A stretch of 64,000 bases of DNA. Source: Bacteroidota bacterium. Lineage in GTDB: Bacteria > Bacteroidota > Ignavibacteria > Kapaibacteriales > UBA961. The position numbers were made by a program, and so were the translations under genes. The notes beneath the pieces are model-generated. The model saw nothing but the letters and a program-made list of their open reading frames with translations, was not told the DNA's origin and searched no databases. The stretch lies in contig JAFDZU010000064.1 in the NCBI GenBank assembly GCA_018266765.1, forward strand, positions 13,037-77,036, in the 5' to 3' direction. Positions 35,086 through 44,485 of the stretch are shown here, in pieces (within the stretch, counting starts at the first letter, position 1; each line of letters opens with the position of its first letter).

Positions 35086-36063
35086 TTACTCAGCCATCAG
35101 CGAACATATAGCCGCTATATTCACAATATCATCCACACTACATCCGCGTGACAAATCACAATACGGTCGGCGCAATCCTTGTACAATCGGGCCTAATGCG
35201 TGCGCTCCGGCTAATCGTTCGGTAAGTTTATAGCTAATATTTCCTGAATTCAAATCGGGAAACACCAAAACATTCGCTTTCCCTTGAACAGTAGAATTAG
35301 GAGCTTTTCTCGCTGCAATTTCAGGCACAAGTGCTGAATCTGCTTGAAGTTCACCATCAGAAATTATATCGGGTGCTTGGTCGAGGAACAATTGAGCCGC
35401 ACTGCGAACTTTTTCGGTAGCCGGATGAATGGCGCTTCCTTTTGTTGAAAACGAAAGAAAGGCAACTCGCGGCTGTTCGCCTGTTACTTTTTGAAAATTT
35501 CGTGCGGCACTTACAGCAATATCAGAGAGCTGTTCAGCAGTCGGCTCGGGCACAACACCACAATCAGTAAAGCAAAGTATTGAATCAAGAAAAACCATCA
35601 AAAAATAACTGCTTACTACCGAAATTCCTTCTTTTATTCCTACTGTTTGAATTCCTGCACGAATGACATCTCCTGTGGTCGAAAGTGACCCCGCGACACA
35701 ACCGTCAACAATGCCATTGTTCACCATCATTCCTGCATAATACAATGGATTCGCAATTGTTTCGCGCGCTTGTTCGCAGGTTATCCCTTTCGCCGAACGC
35801 TTTTGGGCAAATTGCAGAGCGTATTCTTCAAATTCTGTAGAAGAAATTGGATCAACTATTGGAATTTGCTCTATTGAGAGTCCCGCAGTTGCGGCGATGT
35901 GCTTAATTTTGCTCTGTGAACCAACGAGAATTGGCGAGCAAATTTCGTGTTGATGAAGAATTATAGCTGCGTGAAGAGTGCGCAAATCAGTAGCATCGGG
36001 AAAAGCAATACGTTTATTCAGCGAAGCGGATTGTTCTCGAATTTTTTTAATAAAAGATGCCAT
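35086..36063 (-). CDS. pta: Phosphate acetyltransferase
   Basis: 325 residues, the length of the short Pta class. It interconverts acetyl-CoA and acetyl phosphate in acetate metabolism. Motifs are [16 protein letters not shown] at the N-terminus, [35 protein letters not shown], and at the end [23 protein letters not shown] and [13 protein letters not shown]. No ackA neighbour is present. It is transcribed alone; the 286-base gap before it has no other gene. Confidence 0.95.
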   Translation of the reverse strand: MASFIKKIREQSASLNKRIAFPDATDLRTLHAAIILHQHEICSPILVGSQSKIKHIAATAGLSIEQIPIVDPISSTEFEEYALQFAQKRSAKGITCEQARETIANPLYYAGMMVNNGIVDGCVAGSLSTTGDVIRAGIQTVGIKEGISVVSSYFLMVFLDSILCFTDCGVVPEPTAEQLSDIAVSAARNFQKVTGEQPRVAFLSFSTKGSAIHPATEKVRSAAQLFLDQAPDIISDGELQADSALVPEIAARKAPNSTVQGKANVLVFPDLNSGNISYKLTERLAGAHALGPIVQGLRRPYCDLSRGCSVDDIVNIAAICSLMAE

Positions 36064-36294
36064 AATAGATTAGTTTCTTTATAAATTAATTACAAACTTG
36101 TTCTTGTGAGAATGAGCTTTTCGATTCCGTTCAATGCACCCCGTTGTGAATTGTTTTGCATTTTTTTTGACTTTTTTATTTAGTAGTTTTTCATTCAAGG
36201 TCATTGAGCGGGGGCGAAATGACCGGTAACGGTACCCAATATTTCAATAATCACTACCAACTTACCAAATTCTATCATTCTGTACAAAAACAAC

Positions 36295-36328
36295 AAACCC
36301 TACTTAATTTTATAAAAGCAGGGTTTAC
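36295..36328 (-). terminator. Terminator-like hairpin after the DUF1501 gene
   Basis: On the minus strand AAACCCT/AGGGTTT flanks an AT-rich inner stem and is followed by GTTGTTTTTG. It lies 22 bases after the stop at 36350. Confidence 0.6.
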
Positions 36329-36349
36329 TGTTATTATTGAGATTTACCG

Positions 36350-37891
36350 TTAGTGTTCAATCACCATAGATTTTGAGCGACGAGATTTTCCTGCTTTCAG
36401 AGAGTAAATATACGTTCCGCTAGGAAGTGAGCGAGTATCGAGAGTAACCGTTTTCTGTCCGGGCAAAATTGTTTGTGATACTATTTCTCTACCATCAACC
36501 GAACTAAGAGTAAATTGAGCATTCATTCCACTAAGTATTCCTTCCATTGGGATTATCGTTTCTGTTTTGGCAGGATTAGGATAATTCTGTCCAAGAGAAA
36601 GAAGCGAAGTGTCTGTTTCAAATTCATCAACATTCGTAGTTGTTTGGAATATCGGTAATTGCTCGAAATGACGAGGTAGTGCATTCGGTGTGATTTCTGC
36701 TTCGGATGCACCATACCATTGCCCAAGAACTGATGCATATATTTGGCGGAAATCAACTTTCATTTTGAGATTGCCGGGGCCTTCCACATCAGTCAGAACA
36801 GGATCAGAACCAAAAATTCCACCCTTTACACCTGTTCCAAACACAAACATTGGAGCTGCCGAACCATGGTCAGTTCCGGTTCCGTTAGAAACAATGCGTC
36901 GCCCGAACTCACTTATCGTCATCAAGCAGACTTTCTTATCCGTTCCAAATGCTTCGAGGTCACGTTGGAATGCAAGTACAGCATCAGCCAATTGCTTATG
37001 GAGATTCTGCTGACTATTAAGCTGGTCGGAGTGAGTATCGTAGCCGCCAATATTAATAATATACATTTGGGTAGTCAATCCAGCGGCAATAATCCGAGAA
37101 ATAGATTGCAAACTACTTGCAAGTTGATTACCGGTAGGATATGTTACCTTATTTGTAGTCTGCTTAACAAGTGCCGCAACTATAGAATTAATAAAAATAT
37201 TAGACTGCTTCATTATTTGACGAACATACGATTCCTCTTCGCCTGCATGCGTATCAGCTGTCGGGTCGGTATTCGGCAATCCGGGAATAAAGTCCGAAGC
37301 ACCAACAGCAACACCCATATTATTGTTTTTTCCAATAAGTGTGGTGCTCAGATACGTTCCAAGTTCGATTGCAAACGGGTCAGACGGGAGAGTTGCGGGA
37401 TAATCGGGATATTGCTGTTCTAAGTATTTAGCAAACCAACCGGAATTGCTATACACATCGGCATCTGAACCGGAAAGCCAAATATCCGTTGAACGGAAAT
37501 GTGAAAGATTTTGATTAGAATAGCCCACATTTTGGACGATTGCCATCTTCTTTTCTTTATATAATTCCAAAAGTGGGGCAAGCGAAGGATGCAATCCTAA
37601 CGTAGAAGAATCAGGTAACTTGACAACCTGACTTGCAGGAATTGCAATATTACCCTCAGCGCGAGCAGTGTAATAATCAGGGTTTGTATATGGTATAACC
37701 GTATTTAAGCCGTCGTTTCCACCGGCAAGTCGAAGTATAATAAATATATGGTCTTTATTTGCTGCGGCTATTCGAGCAAAGGGAGAACCTTCAGGTGCTT
37801 TAGCAAAAGCTCGAACTCTCGGAAAACCCAAAGTCAATGGAAGAACAATACCTGTAGCTGCTACTTTTTGTAAAAATGATCTGCGTTTCAT
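36350..37891 (-). CDS. DUF1501 secreted protein with T9SS sorting domain
   Basis: 513 residues. The N-terminus KRRSFLQKVAATGIVLPL resembles a twin-arginine signal. The body fits DUF1501, a sulfatase/alkaline-phosphatase-like fold: IFIILRLAGGNDGLNTVIPY, NQNLSHFRSTDIWLSG, YIINIGGYDTHSDQLN, TISEFGRRIVSNGTGTDHG. A sorting domain follows at the end (SLGQNYPNPAKTETIIPM, then LPSGTYIYSLKAG). It lies 49 bases from the DUF1800 gene. The DUF1501-DUF1800 pair is common and its biochemical role is unsettled. The T9SS tail predicts surface location. Confidence 0.9.
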   Translation of the reverse strand: MKRRSFLQKVAATGIVLPLTLGFPRVRAFAKAPEGSPFARIAAANKDHIFIILRLAGGNDGLNTVIPYTNPDYYTARAEGNIAIPASQVVKLPDSSTLGLHPSLAPLLELYKEKKMAIVQNVGYSNQNLSHFRSTDIWLSGSDADVYSNSGWFAKYLEQQYPDYPATLPSDPFAIELGTYLSTTLIGKNNNMGVAVGASDFIPGLPNTDPTADTHAGEEESYVRQIMKQSNIFINSIVAALVKQTTNKVTYPTGNQLASSLQSISRIIAAGLTTQMYIINIGGYDTHSDQLNSQQNLHKQLADAVLAFQRDLEAFGTDKKVCLMTISEFGRRIVSNGTGTDHGSAAPMFVFGTGVKGGIFGSDPVLTDVEGPGNLKMKVDFRQIYASVLGQWYGASEAEITPNALPRHFEQLPIFQTTTNVDEFETDTSLLSLGQNYPNPAKTETIIPMEGILSGMNAQFTLSSVDGREIVSQTILPGQKTVTLDTRSLPSGTYIYSLKAGKSRRSKSMVIEH

Positions 37892-37940
37892 AACGAAATC
37901 CTTGAATAAAATTATTGAGTTTGTAGTTTAAAGTATGAAA

Positions 37941-39590
37941 TTAAAACAGTTCGTGCTTTGCAAGACGAACAATTGCTTTAAGGAGATTACGGATATGATT
38001 TCCCGCTTGAAAAGTAGGGTCATCAATTTTCCATTCATAAGTTTTTGCTCCTTGTAATAATGCTTCAAGTAAGGCATCAGATTCTTGCTGAGACGGCGGA
38101 ACATTGAGCAGTGCTTGCGCAATTTCTTGTGTTAATTTTGTAGCATCATTATACGAAGGAAAGGTTTTTGCAAATGCTATTGCATCTAATTTATAATACG
38201 TTACTTTTTGAATTACTACTTTCTCATCGGCAACATCAAGCATAAATTTCTGCCGTAAAGGCAAAGTAGAGGTACTTACCCATGTCCGCCCACCCGGCCA
38301 TCCTTTTACATTCGGCGGATAGCAAGGTACTTGACCGATGGACTGCATTCTATTGAGTAAGTCTTGACTGTTTCTACCTGTTTTTGTCAAGTCAAAATCT
38401 GGTACATTCGTAAGACCGAGTGTGCGGATTGCTCCCACCATATAATCAATAGGACTTTTGTCTTTTGCTCCGATGTTTGTGCCATCAAAGAAATGTTCGC
38501 TCCGAATGAGTTGTTCGATAACGGGCTTGAGTTCCCAATTATTCGACTTGAATGTATTTGCCATTTGTTCAATAATTACACGGTCAGGCACATCATATAC
38601 CAATTCTCGATAGATTTTAGTACAAATAAACTTGGCTACTTGATCAGCACGTTCCGAGAAAATTATATCAACAACATCATCTGCTTTCCATGCACCGGTT
38701 TTGCCCATAAAAGTCTTATTACCTGAATCCCAACGAGTTGGAATAAATATACTTGTAAGTCCGAGAAAATAATTAGGATCTTTGGTAGTGCTTGGCATAA
38801 TAGTCCAGCCACTGAGTGCTCTTGCGGCTTCAGAAACATCCGATTGGGTATAGTTAGGGTTATTATCCCAGTCGGAAACTCCGCAAGTGAAAAGTTCTTG
38901 AAGCTCGCGGGCATAATTTTCGTTGATTTGATTTTTATTGCCTGATTTAAAATTTTTAGTACCGTCGAGATAAATAAGCATCGAAACATCTTTGGTAATA
39001 TCTTTGACAAATTGCTTAAAATTCCCAAGCATATATTTGCGAAGCAGTTGGTTCTGTACAAGCATAAAATCAGCAAAATTTACTGTATTTATTTCGTTTG
39101 CAAAATGATTATGCCACATCATAACCAAGCGTTCTTGGATAGAAACAGGAGAAGTTGCAATCGTTTTTACCCACCATTTTACAAGCTGTTCGCGGCGATT
39201 AAATTGTGCAGTTTGCCATGCTTGAAATTCAGGGCTTTGCATGTTGTTATTTGGCGGACGAACTTCGACTTCAGATCCTGCCCATGCTTTGATTTCATCA
39301 ATTGAGGGAGAATAAGGAGTAAGAAGAAGTTTAATAGTAGCATCAAGCCCGTCGGTTACGGCTTTTCGGATCTCGCTGTCTTTTGGGCCAACCATACATC
39401 GGCGTAAAAGATGAGCTGCTTTGGAATAATCCCAAGGATTAGCTCCTGTGGGTGTGTATGGTTCGAGTCCTGCGGTTGTGCGTGTCGCAAATTCAGGAAG
39501 TGTTTGAAGTGCGACTGAGGATACCTGCGCATTATTATCTATCAACGTATCTGTCTGCGAGCCCAAAGAAAGGAAGTTTCTGCGTTTCAT
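37941..39590 (-). CDS. DUF1800 domain protein
   Basis: 549 residues. The DUF1800 hallmarks are KAAHLLRRCMVGPKDSEI, VSIQERLVMMWHNHFANE, ENYARELQELFTCGV, EAARALSGWTI and CYPPNVKGWPGGRTW. The N-terminus (MKRRNFLSLGSQTDT) has a twin-arginine-like start but little hydrophobic core, so the export route is unclear. It is the first gene of the pair and probably co-transcribed with DUF1501. The function is unknown. The 244 bases upstream hold nothing but the tRNA-Glu promoter on the other strand. Confidence 0.92.
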   Translation of the reverse strand: MKRRNFLSLGSQTDTLIDNNAQVSSVALQTLPEFATRTTAGLEPYTPTGANPWDYSKAAHLLRRCMVGPKDSEIRKAVTDGLDATIKLLLTPYSPSIDEIKAWAGSEVEVRPPNNNMQSPEFQAWQTAQFNRREQLVKWWVKTIATSPVSIQERLVMMWHNHFANEINTVNFADFMLVQNQLLRKYMLGNFKQFVKDITKDVSMLIYLDGTKNFKSGNKNQINENYARELQELFTCGVSDWDNNPNYTQSDVSEAARALSGWTIMPSTTKDPNYFLGLTSIFIPTRWDSGNKTFMGKTGAWKADDVVDIIFSERADQVAKFICTKIYRELVYDVPDRVIIEQMANTFKSNNWELKPVIEQLIRSEHFFDGTNIGAKDKSPIDYMVGAIRTLGLTNVPDFDLTKTGRNSQDLLNRMQSIGQVPCYPPNVKGWPGGRTWVSTSTLPLRQKFMLDVADEKVVIQKVTYYKLDAIAFAKTFPSYNDATKLTQEIAQALLNVPPSQQESDALLEALLQGAKTYEWKIDDPTFQAGNHIRNLLKAIVRLAKHELF

Positions 39591-39834
39591 TTGGCATCTC
39601 CTATAATAAGTAAGTAAATAAATTAAATATATTTTTATTAAAAATTAGACAACATTAAAATTTATCGGCTTTGAACTTTCCAAATTTGAATTTGGTTTAA
39701 CAAATGATCAGAATAATATTCTTGACTGACCGAAGCCATAGCATTATTAACGTCTGAGAAGTATAATTGTAAACGTTACCTTAACAATTTTGTGAATAAA
39801 TACATCCCAAAATCATCCTATATAGGAATTTTCT

Positions 39835-39866
39835 TTTGGGATTTCGGAGAATCGTCGTATTTTTGC
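39835..39866 (+). promoter_or_regulatory. Bacteroidota-type promoter of tRNA-Glu
   Basis: TTTG at 39835-39838 and TATTTTTGC at 39858-39866, 19 bases apart, the same spacing and -7 block as before tRNA-Val. Confidence 0.75.
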
Positions 39867-39881
39867 ATTCCCTATTTTTGT

Positions 39882-39953
39882 GCAGCGTTCGTCTAGCGGT
39901 TAGGACACCGCCCTTTCACGGCGGCGGCACGGGTTCGATTCCCGTACGCTGTA
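39882..39953 (+). tRNA. tRNA-Glu (anticodon TTC)
   Basis: 72 bases. The acceptor GCAGCGT pairs with ACGCTGT (one G-T pair), discriminator A. The anticodon loop CTTTCAC sits in a CCGCC/GGCGG stem, and the T arm is CGGGTTCGATTCCCG. CCA is not encoded. Confidence 0.96.
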
Positions 39954-39960
39954 CTCATTT

Positions 39961-39990
39961 CAAAAGTCGCTCTTTGGGCGGCTTTTGTTG
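39961..39990 (+). terminator. Terminator of tRNA-Glu
   Basis: CAAAAGTCGC/GCGGCTTTTG, ten pairs with one T-G, loop of seven, followed by TTGTTT. Confidence 0.75.
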
Positions 39991-40055
39991 TTTAATAGAG
40001 ATTTCTCCGTTACACTAAAAACAATCTTACAGCGTGCCGTTCGTGATGTAATTCT

Positions 40056-40319
40056 ATGAACACTACTCCCAAAGATATTGTTACAGACTCATTACTTTTC
40101 GACGAAGTTAGCCGCGTTATCGAAGAGGAAGTACGCCCTTACGTAGAACGTGACGGCGGACGTATCACTCTAAAATCCGTTGATAATGGCATAGTCTCTG
40201 TAGAGCTATCAGGTGCCTGCAAAGGATGCAGTGCATCAGATTTTACACTCAGAGCAGGGGTAGAAAGAATTCTACGCCGAAAAATACCATCCGTAACATC
40301 TGCTAAACTATGGAAATAA
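40056..40319 (+). CDS. NifU C-terminal-domain Fe-S protein (second copy)
   Basis: 87 residues with VRPYVERDGGRITLKSV and the CxxC site GACKGCSASDFTLRAGVE. It is a Nfu-type cluster carrier and a paralogue of the protein at 22400. It leads a cluster of NifU-like, secreted protein and cysteine desulfurase genes. The desulfurase 0.7 kb downstream could provide sulfur for its cluster, although a full IscU scaffold is absent from the window. Confidence 0.92.
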   Translation: MNTTPKDIVTDSLLFDEVSRVIEEEVRPYVERDGGRITLKSVDNGIVSVELSGACKGCSASDFTLRAGVERILRRKIPSVTSAKLWK

Positions 40320-40370
40320 AAATTATGAATTATTCTTTTTTCTTGTTCAATTGTAAAGAAAGTTGATTTT

Positions 40371-41018
40371 ATGAAAATTCTTGCTGCTATCTTGATTGTA
40401 TGTTTCTCGCTTCAGGCAGAAAGCTACGCTCTCCAATCCTCGAAAAAAAAGAGAACAACAACTACTACACCTAAACAAGACTCTAAACCCAAAAAATATA
40501 CAATTAAATCGGGAATAGTTACGATGCAAGCAGATATGACGGGAATGAAATCTACGAGCGTCCTATATTTTGACGATTACGGACGTAAAGAAATGACCGA
40601 AACTTTCGGTGACTTCGGTGGTGTGAAACTCCACGAAAAAGTAATGATTGTCGGTGATTATGTTTATAATCTCGACCTCGAAAAAAACACAGGAACAAAA
40701 AAAAAACTCAACGGTGCACCTGCTCCCGGTACAATTGATTTCAGTACTATTTCCGAGAAAATGATGATCGACATGGGAATTTCTAAAGCCGGAACTGATT
40801 CCGTTCTCGAAAAAGAATGTCAAGTGTGGATAATGGATTTCAAAAAAATGAAAATTTCAGGTAAATATTGGGTGTGGAATAATATTCCCCTCAAAAGTAT
40901 TGCCGATGTTGAAGGAATCAAAGTCGAAATTGAAGCTGTACGCATCGACGAGAATCCGAAACTTCCTGCTTCTACGTTCGAGCCGCCTGCATCAATGGAA
41001 ATAGTAGAAAAACAATAA
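40371..41018 (+). CDS. Secreted protein of unknown function (DUF4412-like)
   Basis: 215 residues with a signal peptide (MKILAAILIVCFSLQAESYA) and a Lys/Thr-rich linker. The body reads KYTIKSGIVTMQADMTGMKS, TSVLYFDDYGRKEMTETFG and WIMDFKKMKISGKYWVWNNI, a layout of beta strands like outer-membrane-lipoprotein-sorting or DUF4412 proteins. The assignment is tentative. It lies between the NifU-like gene and the desulfurase, eight bases before the latter, so it is probably in that operon, but nothing shows an Fe-S role. Confidence 0.6.
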   Translation: MKILAAILIVCFSLQAESYALQSSKKKRTTTTTPKQDSKPKKYTIKSGIVTMQADMTGMKSTSVLYFDDYGRKEMTETFGDFGGVKLHEKVMIVGDYVYNLDLEKNTGTKKKLNGAPAPGTIDFSTISEKMMIDMGISKAGTDSVLEKECQVWIMDFKKMKISGKYWVWNNIPLKSIADVEGIKVEIEAVRIDENPKLPASTFEPPASMEIVEKQ

Positions 41019-41025
41019 CTACTCT

Positions 41026-42159
41026 ATGATTTATTTAGATAATAGTGCAACTACACATATTGATGAATCCATTATCGAAGCAATGTTGCCATGGTTTCGA
41101 GATAATTACGGTAATGCTTCTTCAATTTATCAATTAGGGCGACAAGCGCGAGTAGCTATTGAGTCTGCACGTGAAGAAATCGCCGCACTTATCGGTGCGC
41201 ATCCTGCCGAACTTATTTTTACAAGTGGTGGTACAGAATCCAATAATACCGTACTGAAAAGCTGTTGCCATGAATCTAATCTGACGGATGAAATACTGTA
41301 CAGCGCAATCGAACACCATGCAATACTTCATCCTGTTGCTGAATTAACTCACCAAAACAAACGAACATCCCTTCTTCAGGTGGATGCCTGTGGCATTCTT
41401 AATCTCGAACAATTTGAAGCAATTCAAACAACCAATAGGACACTCATCAGCGTTATGCACGCAAACAACGAAACTGGAGCTATCCAGCCGATTGAAAAAT
41501 TGCGCTCACTCGCACCCGATGCTTTAATTCATACGGATGCAGTGCAGAGTTTCGGAAAAATTCCGGTGAATATTCAAACGCTTGGTGTAGATTTCGCTTC
41601 GTTTTCTGCCCATAAAATTCATGGACCAAAAGGAATTGGCGCGCTCTTTATTCGCAAAGGAATTGATTTTAAATCGCACCAACACGGTGGCGGACAAGAA
41701 CGAAATCGGCGTGCAGGAACCGAATCTCCAGCTTTAATTGTTGGTTTTCAAGTAGCAGCTCGCCAAGCGGCTACTGAAATGACGGCTCGAACAGAAACTA
41801 TGAAATCGGCGATATCACTTCTTCGCACACTTCTTAATGATACTATGGATACAATTCGCCTCAATACTCCACTCGACCAATCACTCCCGAATATTCTCAA
41901 TATTTCTTTTCCGGATGCTGAGGTTCTCGATGGCGAAGCAATTCTTCAATCGCTTGATATTCATGGGATTGCCGCTTCTAATGGTTCAGCATGTGTTTCG
42001 GGAAGTTTACAGCCCTCGCATGTGTTAAGTGCTATGGGATTATCGCCGGCAGAAGCCAAAGCCGCGGTTCGCTTCTCGGTCAGCAAAGACACCACCGAAG
42101 AAGAAATACGACAAACAGCACATACACTCCGCGAAATCATCGCCGCTTTACGCGAATAA
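41026..42159 (+). CDS. Cysteine desulfurase (IscS/NifS family)
   Basis: 377 residues, the normal size. A PLP enzyme that removes sulfur from cysteine as a persulfide for Fe-S clusters and tRNA thiolation. The PLP lysine is in SFSAHKIHGPKGIGAL. The cofactor-phosphate region is TSGGTESNNTVL, and HANNETGAIQPIEKL and HTDAVQSFGKIPV are family blocks. The active cysteine is in NGSACVSGSLQPSHVL, a group I NifS/IscS-type loop. It is the last gene of the NifU cluster; the 305 bases after it hold no gene before the copper island. Confidence 0.95.
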   Translation: MIYLDNSATTHIDESIIEAMLPWFRDNYGNASSIYQLGRQARVAIESAREEIAALIGAHPAELIFTSGGTESNNTVLKSCCHESNLTDEILYSAIEHHAILHPVAELTHQNKRTSLLQVDACGILNLEQFEAIQTTNRTLISVMHANNETGAIQPIEKLRSLAPDALIHTDAVQSFGKIPVNIQTLGVDFASFSAHKIHGPKGIGALFIRKGIDFKSHQHGGGQERNRRAGTESPALIVGFQVAARQAATEMTARTETMKSAISLLRTLLNDTMDTIRLNTPLDQSLPNILNISFPDAEVLDGEAILQSLDIHGIAASNGSACVSGSLQPSHVLSAMGLSPAEAKAAVRFSVSKDTTEEEIRQTAHTLREIIAALRE

Positions 42160-42464
42160 TCTTTCATCTACACAGTGTGTTGTATCTGCTTAATTTAAAG
42201 CAAAGATGAAGGTCGGATGTAACATCCAACCTGTCAAGAAATTTAATTTTGGCTTGATATAGAATTGTTTTTTGATACACATCCTAAAAATGACACAACA
42301 TTTATACTCAATTGTCATACAGATTCAGTATATAAAAATGTAGAATATTACTTTTAAATGTTATCGGTACTTCTTAATTTTGCTTCAAAGAGAAAAATAA
42401 TTTGCAAATAACTTGTAATACCTTTAAATTGTAATTGGTAATATGTTCTAATCCAAGAAAAACA

Positions 42465-42851
42465 ATGAAGAAGATTTTTTCCATCGTGTTATTATTACTT
42501 TTCCTGATTACAAACTCAGGAATGGCAGTCAATATGCATTGGTGTGGAGGAAAACTTTCGTCAATTCGTATTTCTGCTTCATCAAAACATACCTGTAAGT
42601 GTGGTAAAAAATCAATGAAGCGAAATTGTTGTAAAAATATATCAACAACATTTACTGCAAAAAATGACATAGCAAAAGTAAGACATTTTGATTTCAAAGT
42701 TCCAATTGAAAACTTTTCTATTGCTACCATTAACCAAAACGAGGTTCTGCCTTCGCAGAATTTCCAACTTTCAGCATCAAACTTCTACCATCCACCTCCA
42801 ACCAAACACAAAGTACCAATCTATCTGTTCGATAAAGTATTCCGTATTTGA
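42465..42851 (+). CDS. HYC_CC_PP-type small secreted protein
   Basis: About 128 residues from the ATG at 42465 (an upstream ATG at 42435 lacks a signal sequence). The signal peptide is MKKIFSIVLLLLFLITNSGM. Next come VNMHWCGGKLSSI, TCKCGKKSMKRNCCK and, near the end, FYHPPPTKHK. The H-x-C / C-x-C / C-C / P-P order is that of the Bacteroidota HYC_CC_PP family, found beside heavy-metal efflux genes. The cysteines and histidines suggest periplasmic metal binding. It opens the copper island, 138 bases before the thioredoxin-like gene. Confidence 0.75.
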   Translation: MKKIFSIVLLLLFLITNSGMAVNMHWCGGKLSSIRISASSKHTCKCGKKSMKRNCCKNISTTFTAKNDIAKVRHFDFKVPIENFSIATINQNEVLPSQNFQLSASNFYHPPPTKHKVPIYLFDKVFRI

Positions 42852-42867
42852 TTTAGTATTTTCATAA

Positions 42868-42892
42868 GCCGTTCAATCGGCTATTGTTGTTT
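42868..42892 (+). terminator. Weak terminator-like hairpin
   Basis: AGCCG/CGGCT with a six-base loop, followed by ATTGTTGTTTG, 17 bases after the HYC_CC_PP stop. The stem is short and the T run is broken. Confidence 0.35.
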
Positions 42893-42989
42893 GTGCCACT
42901 TGCGTAAACAACTTTTTGTGTTTATACTTTACATATCAAAATTGACATTTTAAATTTTTATTATTCTAAAATATTATTCATTACTCACA

Positions 42990-43772
42990 ATGAAAAAAGC
43001 TATTCTTCTTATAGTTGCTTTGATGTTCGTTTGCACGATTTCCAAAGCTCAAACTACTGCAATTCAAATTAACGGGTTAGATTGCAATGGTGTATCTCAT
43101 GATTTGTTTGCAGATTTAGATGCAGGCAAAGTGGCTATATTACATTTCTTTATGCCAAATTGTGGATCATGTCCGCCACCGGCTCAAAAAATTCAAACAA
43201 TGGCGAATCATATTTTAGCCACACATCCTGGAATGATAACCGGGTATGCTATGCCCTTCCAAAATTCAACTACATGTATCTATACTTCAGATTGGGTTTC
43301 TTCAAACGGACTGTTGCTGTATGCACCGTATGATAAAGGAGCTGCACAAGTGGCTTATTATGGTGGTTTTGGTATGCCAACTGTCGTCTTGCTCGGTGGA
43401 AAAGATCATAAAATATTATTCTCAACTCTAAGTTTTTCTACAAGTGATACAACTATTATGCGTGATAAAATATTAGAGATACTTGGAACTACTAAAGTAG
43501 AAGAATTGCCGAATTCGGTTAATTCTTTTAGTATTTCTCCAAATCCTGCAACTGACAATGCTACTATCAACATAGAATTGAAAGAAAAGTCACAGTTGAA
43601 ATTAGATATTACCGATATTTCCGGTAAACAAGTAGCAGTTATTATTGATGGAATTCTGTTTGGTATTATAACAAATCAATTTAACACTCAATCATTGCCA
43701 ACCGGTAATTATTTAGTTCGGTTACAAGTAAATGGAAAAACTTTCTCTAAAGAACTTAGTATCATACATTAA
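42990..43772 (+). CDS. Secreted thioredoxin-like protein with T9SS sorting domain
   Basis: 260 residues. The signal peptide is MKKAILLIVALMFVCTISKA. A thioredoxin fold follows with FFMPNCGSCPPPAQKIQ, the CGSC redox site being near residue 65, and a cis-Pro region YYGGFGMPTVVLLGG. The C-terminal ~75 residues are a T9SS domain (FSISPNPATDNATINIEL, then LPTGNYLVRLQVNG). Thioredoxin-like TlpA/Sco proteins often manage copper or disulfides outside the cytoplasm; here the protein should be surface-exposed. Its stop overlaps the next start (TAATGATG), so translation is coupled. Confidence 0.85.
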   Translation: MKKAILLIVALMFVCTISKAQTTAIQINGLDCNGVSHDLFADLDAGKVAILHFFMPNCGSCPPPAQKIQTMANHILATHPGMITGYAMPFQNSTTCIYTSDWVSSNGLLLYAPYDKGAAQVAYYGGFGMPTVVLLGGKDHKILFSTLSFSTSDTTIMRDKILEILGTTKVEELPNSVNSFSISPNPATDNATINIELKEKSQLKLDITDISGKQVAVIIDGILFGIITNQFNTQSLPTGNYLVRLQVNGKTFSKELSIIH

Positions 43773-44473
43773 TGATGAAAATCCTTAGCAAAATATTTGT
43801 AATAGCAATAGTCGTATTAAATGCGGCTGTTGCTGTTTCATTTGCCCAAAATTATACGATTAGTCCTAATGATACGGTTAAATTAGTCGGCATGATGGAA
43901 GATGTAGAAACACTTTCAATCCAACAAGTCAATATTTCGCAAAAAACTTTAACGTTGAAATGGAAAAAAATTAGCGAAAGTGTTCCTGAAAAATGGGAGG
44001 CATCAGTTTGTGATAATTCTTTTTGTAATACCTCATTGGTCGATAGTGGAATGATGAATCCTGTCTTCCCAACAGAATACGGGTTATTACTTTTACATAT
44101 TACACCACATGTGAATTATGGAACTGCAATAGTTAGATATGCCATTTGGGATGCCGCAATTCCTTCAAAAATAGATACATTAACCTATATTCTTTCGGCA
44201 ATTGAACCATCAGGTATCTATGAAAATCGAAATAGTAACACCGTAAGTCTCTTTCCTAATCCGGCAAACAGTAATATCAGCATCAAAACAGAATATGACA
44301 GAGGATTTACATTTTCCATTACAAATATATTAGGTGAGGTGATTGAATCCGGAATATCAAAAGAAAATTACCTGCAAGTCTTGGTAGGAAATTATCCTAA
44401 CGGTGAATATCATTTATGTATACATAACGGAAAAAATTTCTTACTCACCACTAAAATTATAGTCCAACATTAA
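43772..44473 (+). CDS. Secreted T9SS-sorted protein of unknown function
   Basis: 233 residues starting MMKILSKIFVIAIVVLNAAV, with cleavage near VSFAQ. The central part (KTLTLKWKKISESVPEKWEA, SVCDNSFCNTSLVDSG, YAIWDAAIPSKIDTL) looks like a single Ig-like domain with a Cys pair. The tail is a sorting domain (VSLFPNPANSNISIKTEY, then YPNGEYHLCIHNG). It overlaps the thioredoxin-like gene and is 12 bases from the multicopper oxidase, so it belongs to that operon. The CDNSFCN motif could bind metal; that is speculation. Confidence 0.8.
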   Translation: MMKILSKIFVIAIVVLNAAVAVSFAQNYTISPNDTVKLVGMMEDVETLSIQQVNISQKTLTLKWKKISESVPEKWEASVCDNSFCNTSLVDSGMMNPVFPTEYGLLLLHITPHVNYGTAIVRYAIWDAAIPSKIDTLTYILSAIEPSGIYENRNSNTVSLFPNPANSNISIKTEYDRGFTFSITNILGEVIESGISKENYLQVLVGNYPNGEYHLCIHNGKNFLLTTKIIVQH

Positions 44474-44485
44474 ATAGGAGGAACA

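Noticed and set aside
39836-40018. 60-residue coding frame over tRNA-Glu
   Set aside because: It overlaps the promoter, tRNA and terminator; coding is implausible.
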